DNA of 30,688 nt from UBA7862 sp050872785 (GTDB lineage: Bacteria; Bacillota; Clostridia; Christensenellales; UBA1242), in NCBI GenBank assembly GCA_050872785.1, contig JBNMHO010000011.1:1-30688 (forward strand). Reading direction: 5' to 3'. Of this stretch, positions 23,918 through 30,688 are shown one piece after another. The notes beneath the pieces were generated by a model. It searched no databases. It worked only from the letters and a program-made list of their open reading frames with translations, and was not told the origin of the DNA. A program made the position numbers and the translations under genes. Position 1 is the stretch's first letter. Each line of letters opens with the position of its first letter.

Positions 23918-24753
23918 TCTTCCTTTTTTGCGTATTCAAGTTTTAGACCATAAGTTTTTTCATAAACCATTTTCCACATTTCATAATTTTGCATGGAAAG
24001 TTCTTGTGCTTGCTCTTTGTGAGTTTTTGTTTTGTCAGGGAATATTGCTGGCAAAATATGCAATGTGTAACGCTGATACATTGAGCCGTCTGGGGCAGGC
24101 TTGTCGCTGTCGGTCATGGTGATGAAGCATGGCAAAATTGGAGCATCTGCGGCAACTGCAATTTTGAATGCACCAGATTTAAGTGGGCGTGGTTTTTTGT
24201 AGTTCCACCACATTGCTTGCTCTGGGTATATCAAAATTTTTTCGCCACGATTTAGAAGTGTTTTTGTTGCGTTCATAAAGAGTTTCATTGTTTCATAATT
24301 GCTACTTAGGGGAAGTGTGTTGCAGTGCTTGAACATATATCCAAAAATGCCGGGGAAGTTGGTGTAGTTTCCTTCACGAATAACTTTATATAGTCGCTTT
24401 TTCCCAAGTTTTTTTTGAAGGGCTTTAAATACAACATAGTTGTCATAGATATTGAAGTGATTGCAAGTCAAAACAACACCCATGTTTGCCACTTTGTCAT
24501 AGTTTTCCATGCCAATAATTTTGTCAATGATAAGTTTGCCTTGCTTTATCTCTTTGTCAAAATATCTAACAGCAACCTTGTTTGCTATCCATGTGCCAAA
24601 TTTGTTGGACAATTTTTTGTTCAAATAGTCAACTTTGTTTGGCAAAAGTTGTGGGGCAGGTGGGTCGTCTTCCACGTCAATGTCCCATTTTCCTTCACGC
24701 TCATACTCTTCAATTTTTGCAACAATTTTCTTTCTATCTTCATTAAGTTCCAT
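23914..24753 (-). CDS. plsC: PlsC-like 1-acylglycerol-3-phosphate acyltransferase
   Basis: 279 residues. The HX4D catalytic motif is H99-FNIY-D104 (CNHFNIYDNY). The expected FPEG block appears as IYPEQAMWW (P177-E178), a variant, followed by PLKSGAFKIAVAADAPILPC, which matches the family's fourth block. These enzymes acylate lysophosphatidic acid or related lipids at the membrane; the substrate here is not certain. It lacks an obvious N-terminal membrane anchor. It is led by an AGAGG site and its own promoter at 24779-24806, and ends at the promoter of the GNAT gene. Confidence 0.85.
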   Translation of the reverse strand: MELNEDRKKIVAKIEEYEREGKWDIDVEDDPPAPQLLPNKVDYLNKKLSNKFGTWIANKVAVRYFDKEIKQGKLIIDKIIGMENYDKVANMGVVLTCNHFNIYDNYVVFKALQKKLGKKRLYKVIREGNYTNFPGIFGYMFKHCNTLPLSSNYETMKLFMNATKTLLNRGEKILIYPEQAMWWNYKKPRPLKSGAFKIAVAADAPILPCFITMTDSDKPAPDGSMYQRYTLHILPAIFPDKTKTHKEQAQELSMQNYEMWKMVYEKTYGLKLEYAKKED

Positions 24754-24778
24754 AATTTTTGCCTCTTATTTGTCTTAT

Positions 24779-24806
24779 ATTATATCTTTTTAAAAATATT
24801 TTGCAA
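24779..24806 (-). promoter_or_regulatory. Promoter of the plsC-like gene
   Basis: On the minus strand: TTGCAA (24801-24806), 16-nt spacer, TATAAT (24779-24784). An SD-containing leader of about 20-25 nt follows, in contrast to the leaderless genes in this window. Confidence 0.8.
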
Positions 24807-24825
24807 TAAAAATAACATAAAACAA

Positions 24826-24853
24826 ATGCAACAAGGGGGAGAACCTGTTGCAT
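24826..24853 (-). terminator. Terminator of the GT8 glycosyltransferase gene
   Basis: Arms ATGCAACA (24826-24833) and TGTTGCAT (24846-24853), with an additional GG/CC pair inside. On the minus strand the hairpin is followed by a T-rich stretch (TTGTTTTATG). It separates the GT8 gene from the plsC promoter. Confidence 0.7.
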
Positions 24854-24863
24854 TGCTTATTAT

Positions 24864-25835
24864 TTAGATTGTCACTTTAGCAAATTCCATTTTGCAAAAG
24901 GGATTACTTGAATTGGCTTGGTCGAGAGCAGTTTTCTTCAATCTTTCATATCCTTCTGCGTCTTTTTGCTTGTCTTTGTCTGTGTATTTGCATTTCATTG
25001 CAAGAATTTTGTCAAAGAACCCAGCTTCACGAGCAAGTGTCCAGAATTGTTTTTCAAAAGGAACATTGTCATAGTGCCATGGCTTGAAACTTAGGAAGAA
25101 GTGAACAATGCCATTGTTTTCGTCATCACTGCATTTGCCAAATGGTGTTCTGTTCCAGCGAAGTGGAAGATAGTGAACTTTGTCTTTGCAAATAACGTTA
25201 AGATAGTCTTGGTCTTGTGCAACTGTAAACTTAATTTTGTTCAAAAGGTCAACAAACTTATCTTCAAACCCACTGTTTCTAAGTTCTTTAAGGTTCATGA
25301 TAAGAATTCCTGCATTGAAATACATTTTTTCACAAATTCCAAGATAATTGTTGGAATATTGCACAAATTCATACACGTTGCCCACTGCCTGCTCTGGCAC
25401 TGCGCCCAAAAGATTGTTTTTGATGTCCACATTATATAGATTTGCGATGTCGTCAAGAATGATAATGTCAGAATCAAGATACAAAACCTTTTCATATTGA
25501 GGGAACATGCGTGGAATGAAAAGTCTGTAATATGTGCTTATTGTGTAATAGTCCCTTGTGTGAAGTTTGGACAAAACAGATTGCAAATATTCTTCCACGT
25601 TTATAAACTGAATGGAAACATTTTTGCCTTCAAACTTTGAAATAGACTTAACACTTTCTTCACTAAGTCCAGTGTTCAATACATAAATGTTATATTGATT
25701 TTTTGGTGAAGAATATTTTACAAGGGAATACATAGCAACCGCAAGAAGTGGAGCATAGTTGTCGTCTGTTGCAAAGAAAACTGGAATTACATTTGTTTTT
25801 TCAAGTATTTTTGATGTTTTTTTAATTAAACTCAT
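24864..25835 (-). CDS. Glycosyltransferase family 8
   Basis: 323 residues. GT8 pattern: PVFFATDDNYAPLLAVAMYSL at the N terminus, the DxD metal site D121-S-D123 (KVLYLDSDIIIL), MYFNAGILIMNL, a QDQDYLN motif and a C-terminal GIVHFFLSFKPW. It would transfer glucose or galactose from a nucleotide sugar to an envelope acceptor such as a glycolipid or wall polymer; the acceptor is unknown. There is no signal peptide. The ATG follows AAGGAAAT, and a promoter is likely at 25894-25923. It is next to lipid-acyltransferase-type genes on both sides. Confidence 0.93.
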   Translation of the reverse strand: MSLIKKTSKILEKTNVIPVFFATDDNYAPLLAVAMYSLVKYSSPKNQYNIYVLNTGLSEESVKSISKFEGKNVSIQFINVEEYLQSVLSKLHTRDYYTISTYYRLFIPRMFPQYEKVLYLDSDIIILDDIANLYNVDIKNNLLGAVPEQAVGNVYEFVQYSNNYLGICEKMYFNAGILIMNLKELRNSGFEDKFVDLLNKIKFTVAQDQDYLNVICKDKVHYLPLRWNRTPFGKCSDDENNGIVHFFLSFKPWHYDNVPFEKQFWTLAREAGFFDKILAMKCKYTDKDKQKDAEGYERLKKTALDQANSSNPFCKMEFAKVTI

Positions 25836-25893
25836 TTTTAAAATTTCCTTTTTTATGTCGTTTATTTGTCAAACAACTTCTGCTTGACGGTGT

Positions 25894-25923
25894 TATTATT
25901 GCATAATTACGCACAAAGTCAAA
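25894..25923 (-). promoter_or_regulatory. Likely promoter of the GT8 gene
   Basis: On the minus strand: TTGACT (25918-25923), 18-nt spacer, TAATAA (25894-25899); a 17-nt spacing gives ATAATA. An SD-led start follows about 55 nt downstream. Confidence 0.45.
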
Positions 25924-25981
25924 GGGAAATTTGCATTTTGCTGTCTATTGTTAATTTTGCTTGTGTAGAATAAAAAATTTA

Positions 25982-26004
25982 CAACTCTACAAATCGTAGA
26001 GTTG
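25982..26004. repeat. Inverted repeat, copy 2 (possible operator)
   Basis: CAACTCTAC and GTAGAGTTG, perfect 9-bp arms around AAATC. It lies about midway between divergent promoters and is not followed by a strong T run on the plus strand. It shares 18 of 21 bases with the element at 12809-12829. Confidence 0.6.
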
Positions 26005-26052
26005 CCAAATTACAGATAAATCGCTGCAAAGAAAAAATTGTCTTTAATTGAC

Positions 26053-26081
26053 TTGTGTGTTTTGAAGCAATGTGCTAGAAT
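26053..26081 (+). promoter_or_regulatory. Possible promoter of the CrtO-like gene and hisS operon
   Basis: TTGTGT (26053-26058), 17-nt spacer and TAGAAT (26076-26081) with TGC before it (extended -10). The weak -35 is typical of extended -10 promoters. Confidence 0.45.
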
Positions 26082-26192
26082 ATCTTTGCAATGAAAAGTT
26101 GTGGGTTTTGTCGTTTCAAAAAGTTGACTTTTTAAACATTGAATTTCATAACAAAAAATTGCAAAAATTTATTAAAAAACGGAAGAAAAATT

Positions 26193-26801
26193 ATGGTTTT
26201 GTATTTGAGTATTGTTATTATCGCCATGGCAATAATAGCCACATGCAATATATTCCTAAACCCAATGGTTGCGAACTTTTCGCCAGTGTGGACGGTGCTT
26301 GTTGTTATATTGGCAGTTGTTGTAGAGATTATTATAAACCTTGCCGCAGAGGGTATTATTCATATTATGCCAGACAAATGGTTTGACGAAAATAGCCACT
26401 TTAAAACAAGCGAAAAAGAGCGAAAATTTTATGACAAAATTAAGATAAAAAAGTGGAAAGATAAGGTTTGGGAACTTGGTGCTGTAGGTGGATTTAGTAA
26501 GAAAAAAATGGTTGACCCAAACAGTTCGGAGTATTTAAGAAGATTTGTTATTGAGTGCAACAAAGGTTATATGGGGCATATAATAACCCTTCCACTAAGT
26601 TTTTTAATTTTGCTCTTTCCATTGCCAAAATATTGGCTTTGCATTGGGCTTCCTGTTGCCCTTGTAAGTGTGTTTTTAAACACTTTGCCAGCCATGATTT
26701 TGCGTTATAACTTGCCAAAACTTCAAATTGCATATAAGCGTGCGGTGATGAAGGAAAAATCTCAAAAAAAGGAAATTGAAGATGAAAACAACATCGGTTA
26801 A
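26193..26801 (+). CDS. CrtO-family acyltransferase-like membrane protein
   Basis: 202 residues. Two N-terminal helices (about 1-22 and 30-55), a basic soluble stretch (FYDKIKIKKWKDKVWELG, then GGFSKKKM and YLRRFVIECNKGYMGH), then two more helices and RYNLPKL near the end. This pattern fits the CrtO family (glycosyl-4,4'-diaponeurosporenoate acyltransferase, PF18927). No carotenoid genes are in the window, so the acceptor here is probably another glycolipid; that is inference. ATG 26193 was chosen (GGAAG 7 nt upstream); a TTG at 26139 is an alternative. It overlaps hisS by 20 nt. Confidence 0.65.
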   Translation: MVLYLSIVIIAMAIIATCNIFLNPMVANFSPVWTVLVVILAVVVEIIINLAAEGIIHIMPDKWFDENSHFKTSEKERKFYDKIKIKKWKDKVWELGAVGGFSKKKMVDPNSSEYLRRFVIECNKGYMGHIITLPLSFLILLFPLPKYWLCIGLPVALVSVFLNTLPAMILRYNLPKLQIAYKRAVMKEKSQKKEIEDENNIG

Positions 26802-28026
26802 GGGAACAAACGATTTTTTGCCACAAGATAGCAAACTTAGAGATTATCTTCAAGGACAAATTTTATCCACATACATTTCTCAAGGCTTTGGAAGAATTTA
26901 TACACCCGTTTTGGAGGATATTGAGAACCTAGAAAAAAGTGACGGCGGGGACAATGTTAGCCTCATTTTTAAGGTGCTAAAACGTGGCGAAAAACTAACT
27001 TCAAGCATTGAAAATGGTGATTTTTCACACCTAGCGGATATTGGGCTAAGATACGATTTAACCCTTCCATTGTGCAGATTTTATGCCGAACACAAAAATG
27101 ACTTGCCAAACCCATTTAAAGTTATTCAAATGGGAAATGTTTATCGTGCGGAACGACCACAAAAGGGTAGAGATAGAGAGTTTGTGCAGTGCGATATTGA
27201 CATTTTCGGCTCAAATAGCCCAAACTGCGAAGTGGAACTTATTGACACAACTGCAGAGGCATTGCTTAAAATTGGTGTTGGTGAATTTTGCATAAGAATA
27301 AATGATAGAAGGCTTTTAAGACAAGTTCTCTTGGGTTGCAAATTTGAGCAAAAAGACCTTGACAGCGTGTGCATTTCTTTTGACAAATTGGACAAAATTG
27401 GCTGCGATGGAGTGGTAAGGGAACTTGAGGAAAAAGGTTTTGACAAAGTAGCAATTTTAAATTTTAAGTCTGTTGTGGAAAATTTGCCAAAAACCATTGG
27501 TGAAGTAAAAAAACTTTGTGACGATTCGGAAGAAATTAGAAACCTTGAATATATCATAAATTCAGTGGAAAGATTAGCAAATGGCAAATATTCAATTAGG
27601 TTTGACTTGTCACTTGTGCGTGGGCAAGGATATTACACAGGGGCAGTGTTTGAAATTGAAAGCAAGGACTTTTCTGGCTCCATTGGCGGCGGCGGAAGAT
27701 ATGACAATTTGGTGGGAAAATTCACTGGCGAAAACGTGCCAGCAGTTGGCTTCTCAATCGGCTTTGAACGTATTTTCTCCATTCTAAAAAACATGGGCAA
27801 AACTATTGATTTGGGAAAGGACAAAGTGGCAATAATTTATGACAATGACAACTTTGTAAACTGCATGGAATTTGCAAAAGGACTTAAAAATCAATATGAC
27901 ATTTCAATGTTTGAAAGAGCGAAAAAGTTTGGAAAATTGCTATCAAAACTTGAAGATATGGGCTTTGCTGGATATGTTGTGCCAAGTGAAAGCGGTGAAA
28001 TCAAACTGCTTGGGGGTAAAAGATGA
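26782..28026 (+). CDS. hisS: Histidyl-tRNA synthetase
   Basis: 414 residues, the bacterial length. Class II motifs: motif 1 region GFGRIYTPVLE, then LRYDLTLPLCRF, motif 2 GNVYRAERPQKGRDREFVQCDIDIFG, the histidine-A loop VRGQGYYTGAVFEI, and motif 3 GGRYDNLVGKF...GFSIGFERI. It charges tRNA-His. ATG 26782 was chosen with AAGGAAAT upstream; a TTG two codons earlier is less likely. It overlaps the CrtO-like gene by 20 nt and the rpiB gene by 4 nt (ATGA), so the three are one operon. Confidence 0.97.
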   Translation: MKTTSVKGTNDFLPQDSKLRDYLQGQILSTYISQGFGRIYTPVLEDIENLEKSDGGDNVSLIFKVLKRGEKLTSSIENGDFSHLADIGLRYDLTLPLCRFYAEHKNDLPNPFKVIQMGNVYRAERPQKGRDREFVQCDIDIFGSNSPNCEVELIDTTAEALLKIGVGEFCIRINDRRLLRQVLLGCKFEQKDLDSVCISFDKLDKIGCDGVVRELEEKGFDKVAILNFKSVVENLPKTIGEVKKLCDDSEEIRNLEYIINSVERLANGKYSIRFDLSLVRGQGYYTGAVFEIESKDFSGSIGGGGRYDNLVGKFTGENVPAVGFSIGFERIFSILKNMGKTIDLGKDKVAIIYDNDNFVNCMEFAKGLKNQYDISMFERAKKFGKLLSKLEDMGFAGYVVPSESGEIKLLGGKR

Positions 28027-28529
28027 TAATTTTGGGTGCTGACCATGGCGGGTTTGAACTTAAAGAAAAGATAAAAGAAAAGTTATGCAAAGATAATTAT
28101 TCCGTTGTTGATGTGGGGGCGTTTGAAGTGGACAGCGAAGACGACTTTTCAAAATTTGTTAAACTGATGTGCAATGCTTTTGACAACGCAACGGGAAACC
28201 TATCTTGCGAAAATTCACCAAAAAATGATGAAAATTTGAACGAAAACAATGAAAAAAATGCAGAAATTCAAGATGTGAAAATAATTGCTTTTTGCGGAAG
28301 CGGAGTCGGGGTGAGCATTGGACTTAACAAACATAAAAACATTTTCTGTGCGGTAGGGCATAGCAAGGAAGAAGTGGAAAAGGCCTGTCTTCACAACGGC
28401 ATAAACGCTTTGGCTCTTGGTGGCAGAGTGACAACATTTGAAGATGCGGAAAAAATGGTCGATGTGTTTTTATCCACTAAGCCACTTGGCGGAAAATATG
28501 CAAGACGTATGCAAGAGTTGTGTGACTAA
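28023..28529 (+). CDS. rpiB: Ribose-5-phosphate isomerase B / LacAB family, with an insertion
   Basis: 168 residues. Typical start IILGADHGGFELKEKIKE, catalytic Cys C91 in AFCGSGVGVSIG, then ACLHNGINALALGGR. It would interconvert ribose 5-phosphate and ribulose 5-phosphate. The Cys normally lies near residue 65; here a stretch of about 30 residues rich in Asn and Glu (about 52-84) is inserted before it. ATGA overlap with hisS and GGGGGT upstream. A nucleotide-sugar or LacAB-type role is not excluded. Confidence 0.88.
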   Translation: MIILGADHGGFELKEKIKEKLCKDNYSVVDVGAFEVDSEDDFSKFVKLMCNAFDNATGNLSCENSPKNDENLNENNEKNAEIQDVKIIAFCGSGVGVSIGLNKHKNIFCAVGHSKEEVEKACLHNGINALALGGRVTTFEDAEKMVDVFLSTKPLGGKYARRMQELCD

Positions 28530-28665
28530 GAGCTTTTTTTGAAATTTGAAACATATCAAAATGTTAGATTTATTTTATCTCTATAATTTGAAAGATAATT
28601 TGAAATTTGCGGAAAGAAATTTGTTAAACAAACTGAAAATACGTAGATAAATTGCAAACCTTAAG

Positions 28666-28694
28666 TTCTCAAACACATAAGAATTTCATACATT
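28666..28694 (+). promoter_or_regulatory. Weak leaderless promoter of the lipoprotein gene
   Basis: TTCTCA (28666-28671), 17-nt spacer, TACATT (28689-28694), then 6 nt to the ATG. Four of six matches in each box; no SD site. Confidence 0.45.
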
Positions 28695-28700
28695 TGTTGT

Positions 28701-29375
28701 ATGAGAAAGAATGTAATTTTTAGATGTATAAAAGTTGTGGTGGCAGTGGCTGTCATAACTTTTTGTTTTCTTTTTGTGGCTGGGTGTAAAAGTATTGAAG
28801 AAGAACTGTCAATGCACATCAGCGAATATGTGGATAATTACTACATGGGACAAAATGAAGATATGGTGGCGGACTTTTGTGACGGCAAAAGGGAAGAACC
28901 ATTTTGCATGGACGGAATTTCAAATCCGCTTGTTGATTATGGGGTAATAACTGTCCGCACTTCAAAGAATTTGGGTGAAAGAGCAAAATATAAACTCAAA
29001 ATCGGCGAAAACGAATATGACGGAACATTTGAAATAAGCCCATTTGACGGTTCATATGTGGCGGATATTGAAAAAGTGTCAAATGGCGAAGACTATATAG
29101 TTTTAATTGTGTCAAATGTTGAAATAAAACTTGAAAACTTGTCAAAGTCTTTTACACTTACATCATCAAAAACCCTTACAAAATTTGCAAAAGTCCAAAA
29201 AGACAACTTGCAAAAATATATGGGCAAAGACTTCTTGGCAGAAATATTTATAAAAGTTGTGTCCGATACGCAAAACAAAGATACAATTTGCTTCTTCGTT
29301 GTGGCACGCAGTCAAGACGGTGAAACATTAGGTGTGCTGTTTGATGCAAAAACGGGCGAAATTTATCAAAAATAA
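28701..29375 (+). CDS. Lipoprotein of unknown function
   Basis: 224 residues. A signal peptide ends in the lipobox VAGC with C29 (FLFVAGCKS), so it would be lipidated by Lgt and anchored outside. The mature part has a Glu/Met-rich helical start (SIEEELSMHISEYVDNYY), then alternating beta strands ending in a GVLFDAKTGEIYQK hairpin. No known domain was recognised. It sits just before the large surface protein, with its own promoter. Confidence 0.85.
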   Translation: MRKNVIFRCIKVVVAVAVITFCFLFVAGCKSIEEELSMHISEYVDNYYMGQNEDMVADFCDGKREEPFCMDGISNPLVDYGVITVRTSKNLGERAKYKLKIGENEYDGTFEISPFDGSYVADIEKVSNGEDYIVLIVSNVEIKLENLSKSFTLTSSKTLTKFAKVQKDNLQKYMGKDFLAEIFIKVVSDTQNKDTICFFVVARSQDGETLGVLFDAKTGEIYQK

Positions 29376-29387
29376 TACTTTGTTTTC

Positions 29388-29416
29388 TTGACAAAAACCA
29401 TTAAATATTTTACAAT
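29388..29416 (+). promoter_or_regulatory. Strong promoter of the surface protein gene
   Basis: TTGACA (29388-29393), 17-nt spacer, TACAAT (29411-29416), followed by AAAGGAGG (29434-29441) and the ATG at 29450. Confidence 0.9.
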
Positions 29417-29449
29417 TTTAACACAAAATATTTAAAGGAGGAAATTGCT

Positions 29450-30688
29450 ATGACAAAGCGTGAGAAATTTGTATTATGGCTGAATAAATTTTATCATGTG
29501 CAGAACAAAATTACGATTTGCGTTCTGTATGTGCTTATCATGGCAATTTTGGGAGTTATCATATATGGGGCGACACACCAAAAAGCAAGTTCAACCATAT
29601 CTGTGACGTATTCTAGACCCTCTTACACTGTCACTTTTGACCCAGTGGGGGGGGGGGTATCTCCCAGCCAAAAGAGCGTTAAATTAGGCGATAACTACGG
29701 TGATTTGCCCGTGCCTACAAAAAATGGTTACACTTTTGTGGGCTGGCGTGGGAAGAATTTGCTAAATCTTGCTGACCATAATGAAACATTTACAAACACA
29801 TATTATATCCAGTATGCCACTGATGTTGTTTTGATTGCTGGGAAAACGTACACACTAAGTTTTGATTATACAATCAACTCTACAACAAGTTATGCTGTTG
29901 CTCCCAGTGTGGGTTGTGGGCCGAAAGGAAATTATACACACGATATTGCATATGGGACTGCATTTCCTAATCATTTAAGCGGTCGCTCAGTTTTAACATT
30001 CACTCCGTCATCTGACGACTTGATAGACAAGCCATACTTGGCAGTTCGATTGGCAAGGTTTGATTCACCACAATCAATCAATGTTGACATTTTAAATATA
30101 CAACTTGAACTTGGCTCAGAAGGGACTGGATTTGAACCCTACTATGTCACCAATACATCAAAAAACACAGTGGTGGGTAATAGAACATTGACGGCAGATT
30201 GGAACATAAATTATTATACAAGCGACTTAAATATTTACAATCCAAGTGGATCGCAGGACATGGCAAGTGGAACATGCAACATAACATATGTAAGAAATGG
30301 AACAACATATGCAAGTGGAACAGATATAAATAATGAAAATTGGGATTGTAGTGCGGCACTCTTTCCATATGAAACGATAATAACAGTGTCAAACCTTAAG
30401 TCACTTGGCGAGTGGGATATAACAAGGGTGGTTATTGGCGGACAGACCATAACTGGCTCCAATGGAGTTTACACAGCAAAAATGACTGGTAATGCGAATG
30501 TTGAAATATATACAACTTACTGGCCCGACTTGCCCTCAAGTGCCGGAGCAACATTTGTAAACACACAAGCGTTGCAGAATAGCAGCGGCGGCAGAAATAA
30601 AAGAGTTGTTCAAATTAACACAACCAAAAACGCAAGCGGCACAGCAAGAACATATAAATACAGTTGGGACGGTTCAACTTGGTCAAAC
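29450..30688 (+). CDS. Large surface protein with InlB-type repeat, partial at the window end
   Basis: At least 413 residues; the frame is open to the last base. A basic N terminus and one hydrophobic helix (about 20-42) would export or anchor it. Residues about 58-99 match the start of an InlB B-repeat / Listeria-Bacteroides repeat (VTFDPxGGGVSP ... GYTFVGW). The rest of that repeat (VTNTSKNTVVGNRTLTADW) comes only at about 233-251. Between them is a beta-rich insert of roughly 130 residues that ends IQLELGSEGTGFEPY, like carbohydrate-binding or phage-tail-type modules. Later residues look like further beta domains. A G11 run encodes the GGG of the repeat. The reading frame was followed by hand through the run and is open on both sides. 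Function (adhesin or glycan binding) is inferred. Confidence 0.85.
   Translation, partial: MTKREKFVLWLNKFYHVQNKITICVLYVLIMAILGVIIYGATHQKASSTISVTYSRPSYTVTFDPVGGGVSPSQKSVKLGDNYGDLPVPTKNGYTFVGWRGKNLLNLADHNETFTNTYYIQYATDVVLIAGKTYTLSFDYTINSTTSYAVAPSVGCGPKGNYTHDIAYGTAFPNHLSGRSVLTFTPSSDDLIDKPYLAVRLARFDSPQSINVDILNIQLELGSEGTGFEPYYVTNTSKNTVVGNRTLTADWNINYYTSDLNIYNPSGSQDMASGTCNITYVRNGTTYASGTDINNENWDCSAALFPYETIITVSNLKSLGEWDITRVVIGGQTITGSNGVYTAKMTGNANVEIYTTYWPDLPSSAGATFVNTQALQNSSGGRNKRVVQINTTKNASGTARTYKYSWDGSTWSN
29647..29657 (+). repeat. Homopolymeric G11 tract inside the surface protein gene
   Basis: Eleven consecutive G starting at codon 66. The present length keeps the frame. One extra G leads to TAA at 29680-29682, one G fewer to TAG at 29685-29687, so the tract could act as an on/off switch by slipped-strand mispairing. 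Confidence 0.85.

Larger units (their letters stand above)
25836..26192. other. Divergent intergenic region (357 nt)
   Basis: Separates the GT8 gene (minus) from the CrtO-like gene (plus). It holds a likely minus-strand promoter (25894-25923), a perfect inverted repeat (25982-26004), a plus-strand extended -10 promoter (26053-26081) and a 14-codon open frame (26091-26135) that is not called as a gene. Confidence 0.6.

Noticed and set aside
26091..26135. A 14-codon open frame (MKSCGFCRFKKLTF) between the CrtO-like promoter and its gene
   Set aside because: Very short, with no SD site; the -10 to ATG distance is 9 nt rather than the 6 nt seen in the leaderless set. A leader peptide is possible but not supported.
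26139..26192. TTG start at 26139 for the CrtO-like gene
   Set aside because: No SD site at proper spacing and an unusual basic extension; the ATG at 26193 has GGAAG upstream and starts directly with the first membrane helix.

Overview
The window is AT-rich bacterial DNA using the standard code (TAA, TAG and TGA all serve as stops) with AGGAGG-type Shine-Dalgarno (SD) sites. Together with a DivIVA-like protein, Clostridia-type Lgt, RecX, MazF, AcpS and a lipoprotein, this points to a low-GC Bacillota (Firmicutes) genome, probably an uncultured Clostridia- or Bacilli-related lineage. The species cannot be named from this sequence. No insertion sequence, CRISPR array, rRNA or integrase was found.

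Region 1 (about 1-10,900) is a compact type IV secretion (T4SS) module on the plus strand: a VirB2/T4SS-type pilin, a 1252-residue VirB6/TrbL-like channel protein with a very large extracellular insertion and a coiled-coil tail, and a VirB4 ATPase carrying VirB3/PrgI-like membrane segments at its N terminus. A 996-residue highly charged protein of unknown function and a small acidic protein follow under their own promoter. The order pilin, multi-TM protein, VirB4 matches the core of mollicute integrative elements (the Mbov_0395/0396/0397 families). No relaxase, VirD4 coupling protein or integrase is inside the window.

Region 2 (about 10,900-23,400) is mostly housekeeping: a zinc-ribbon membrane protein, mnmA (tRNA 2-thiolation), an XRE regulator with membrane segments, a YigZ/IMPACT protein, recX, acpS, a mazF toxin gene with an unrecognised small partner, an RlmD-type rRNA methyltransferase, lgt with a DivIVA-like gene, an unknown minus-strand gene, an ArsP_2-type metal permease with oligoendopeptidase F, and tRNA-Asn(GTT).

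Region 3 (about 23,400-28,700) holds minus-strand envelope genes (GNAT acetyltransferase, PlsC-like acyltransferase, GT8 glycosyltransferase). Divergent from them is a CrtO-family acyltransferase-like membrane protein that overlaps hisS, which in turn overlaps rpiB.

Region 4 (28,700 to the end) has a lipoprotein and the start of a large surface protein with an InlB/Listeria-Bacteroides repeat. It runs off the window and carries an uninterrupted run of eleven G.

Two signals stand out. Eight promoter-proximal genes have a -10 box ending 6-7 nt before the ATG and no SD site, so they are predicted to make leaderless mRNAs, while operon-internal genes and several leadered genes have good SD sites. 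The G11 tract in the last gene has the form of a phase-variation switch: a one-base change either way gives a stop within about 30 nt. Also notable are a sharp Asp-codon break inside virB6, a strong hairpin between virB6 and virB4, and a shared 21-bp palindrome upstream of the XRE gene and in the divergent glycosyltransferase/CrtO-like intergenic region.
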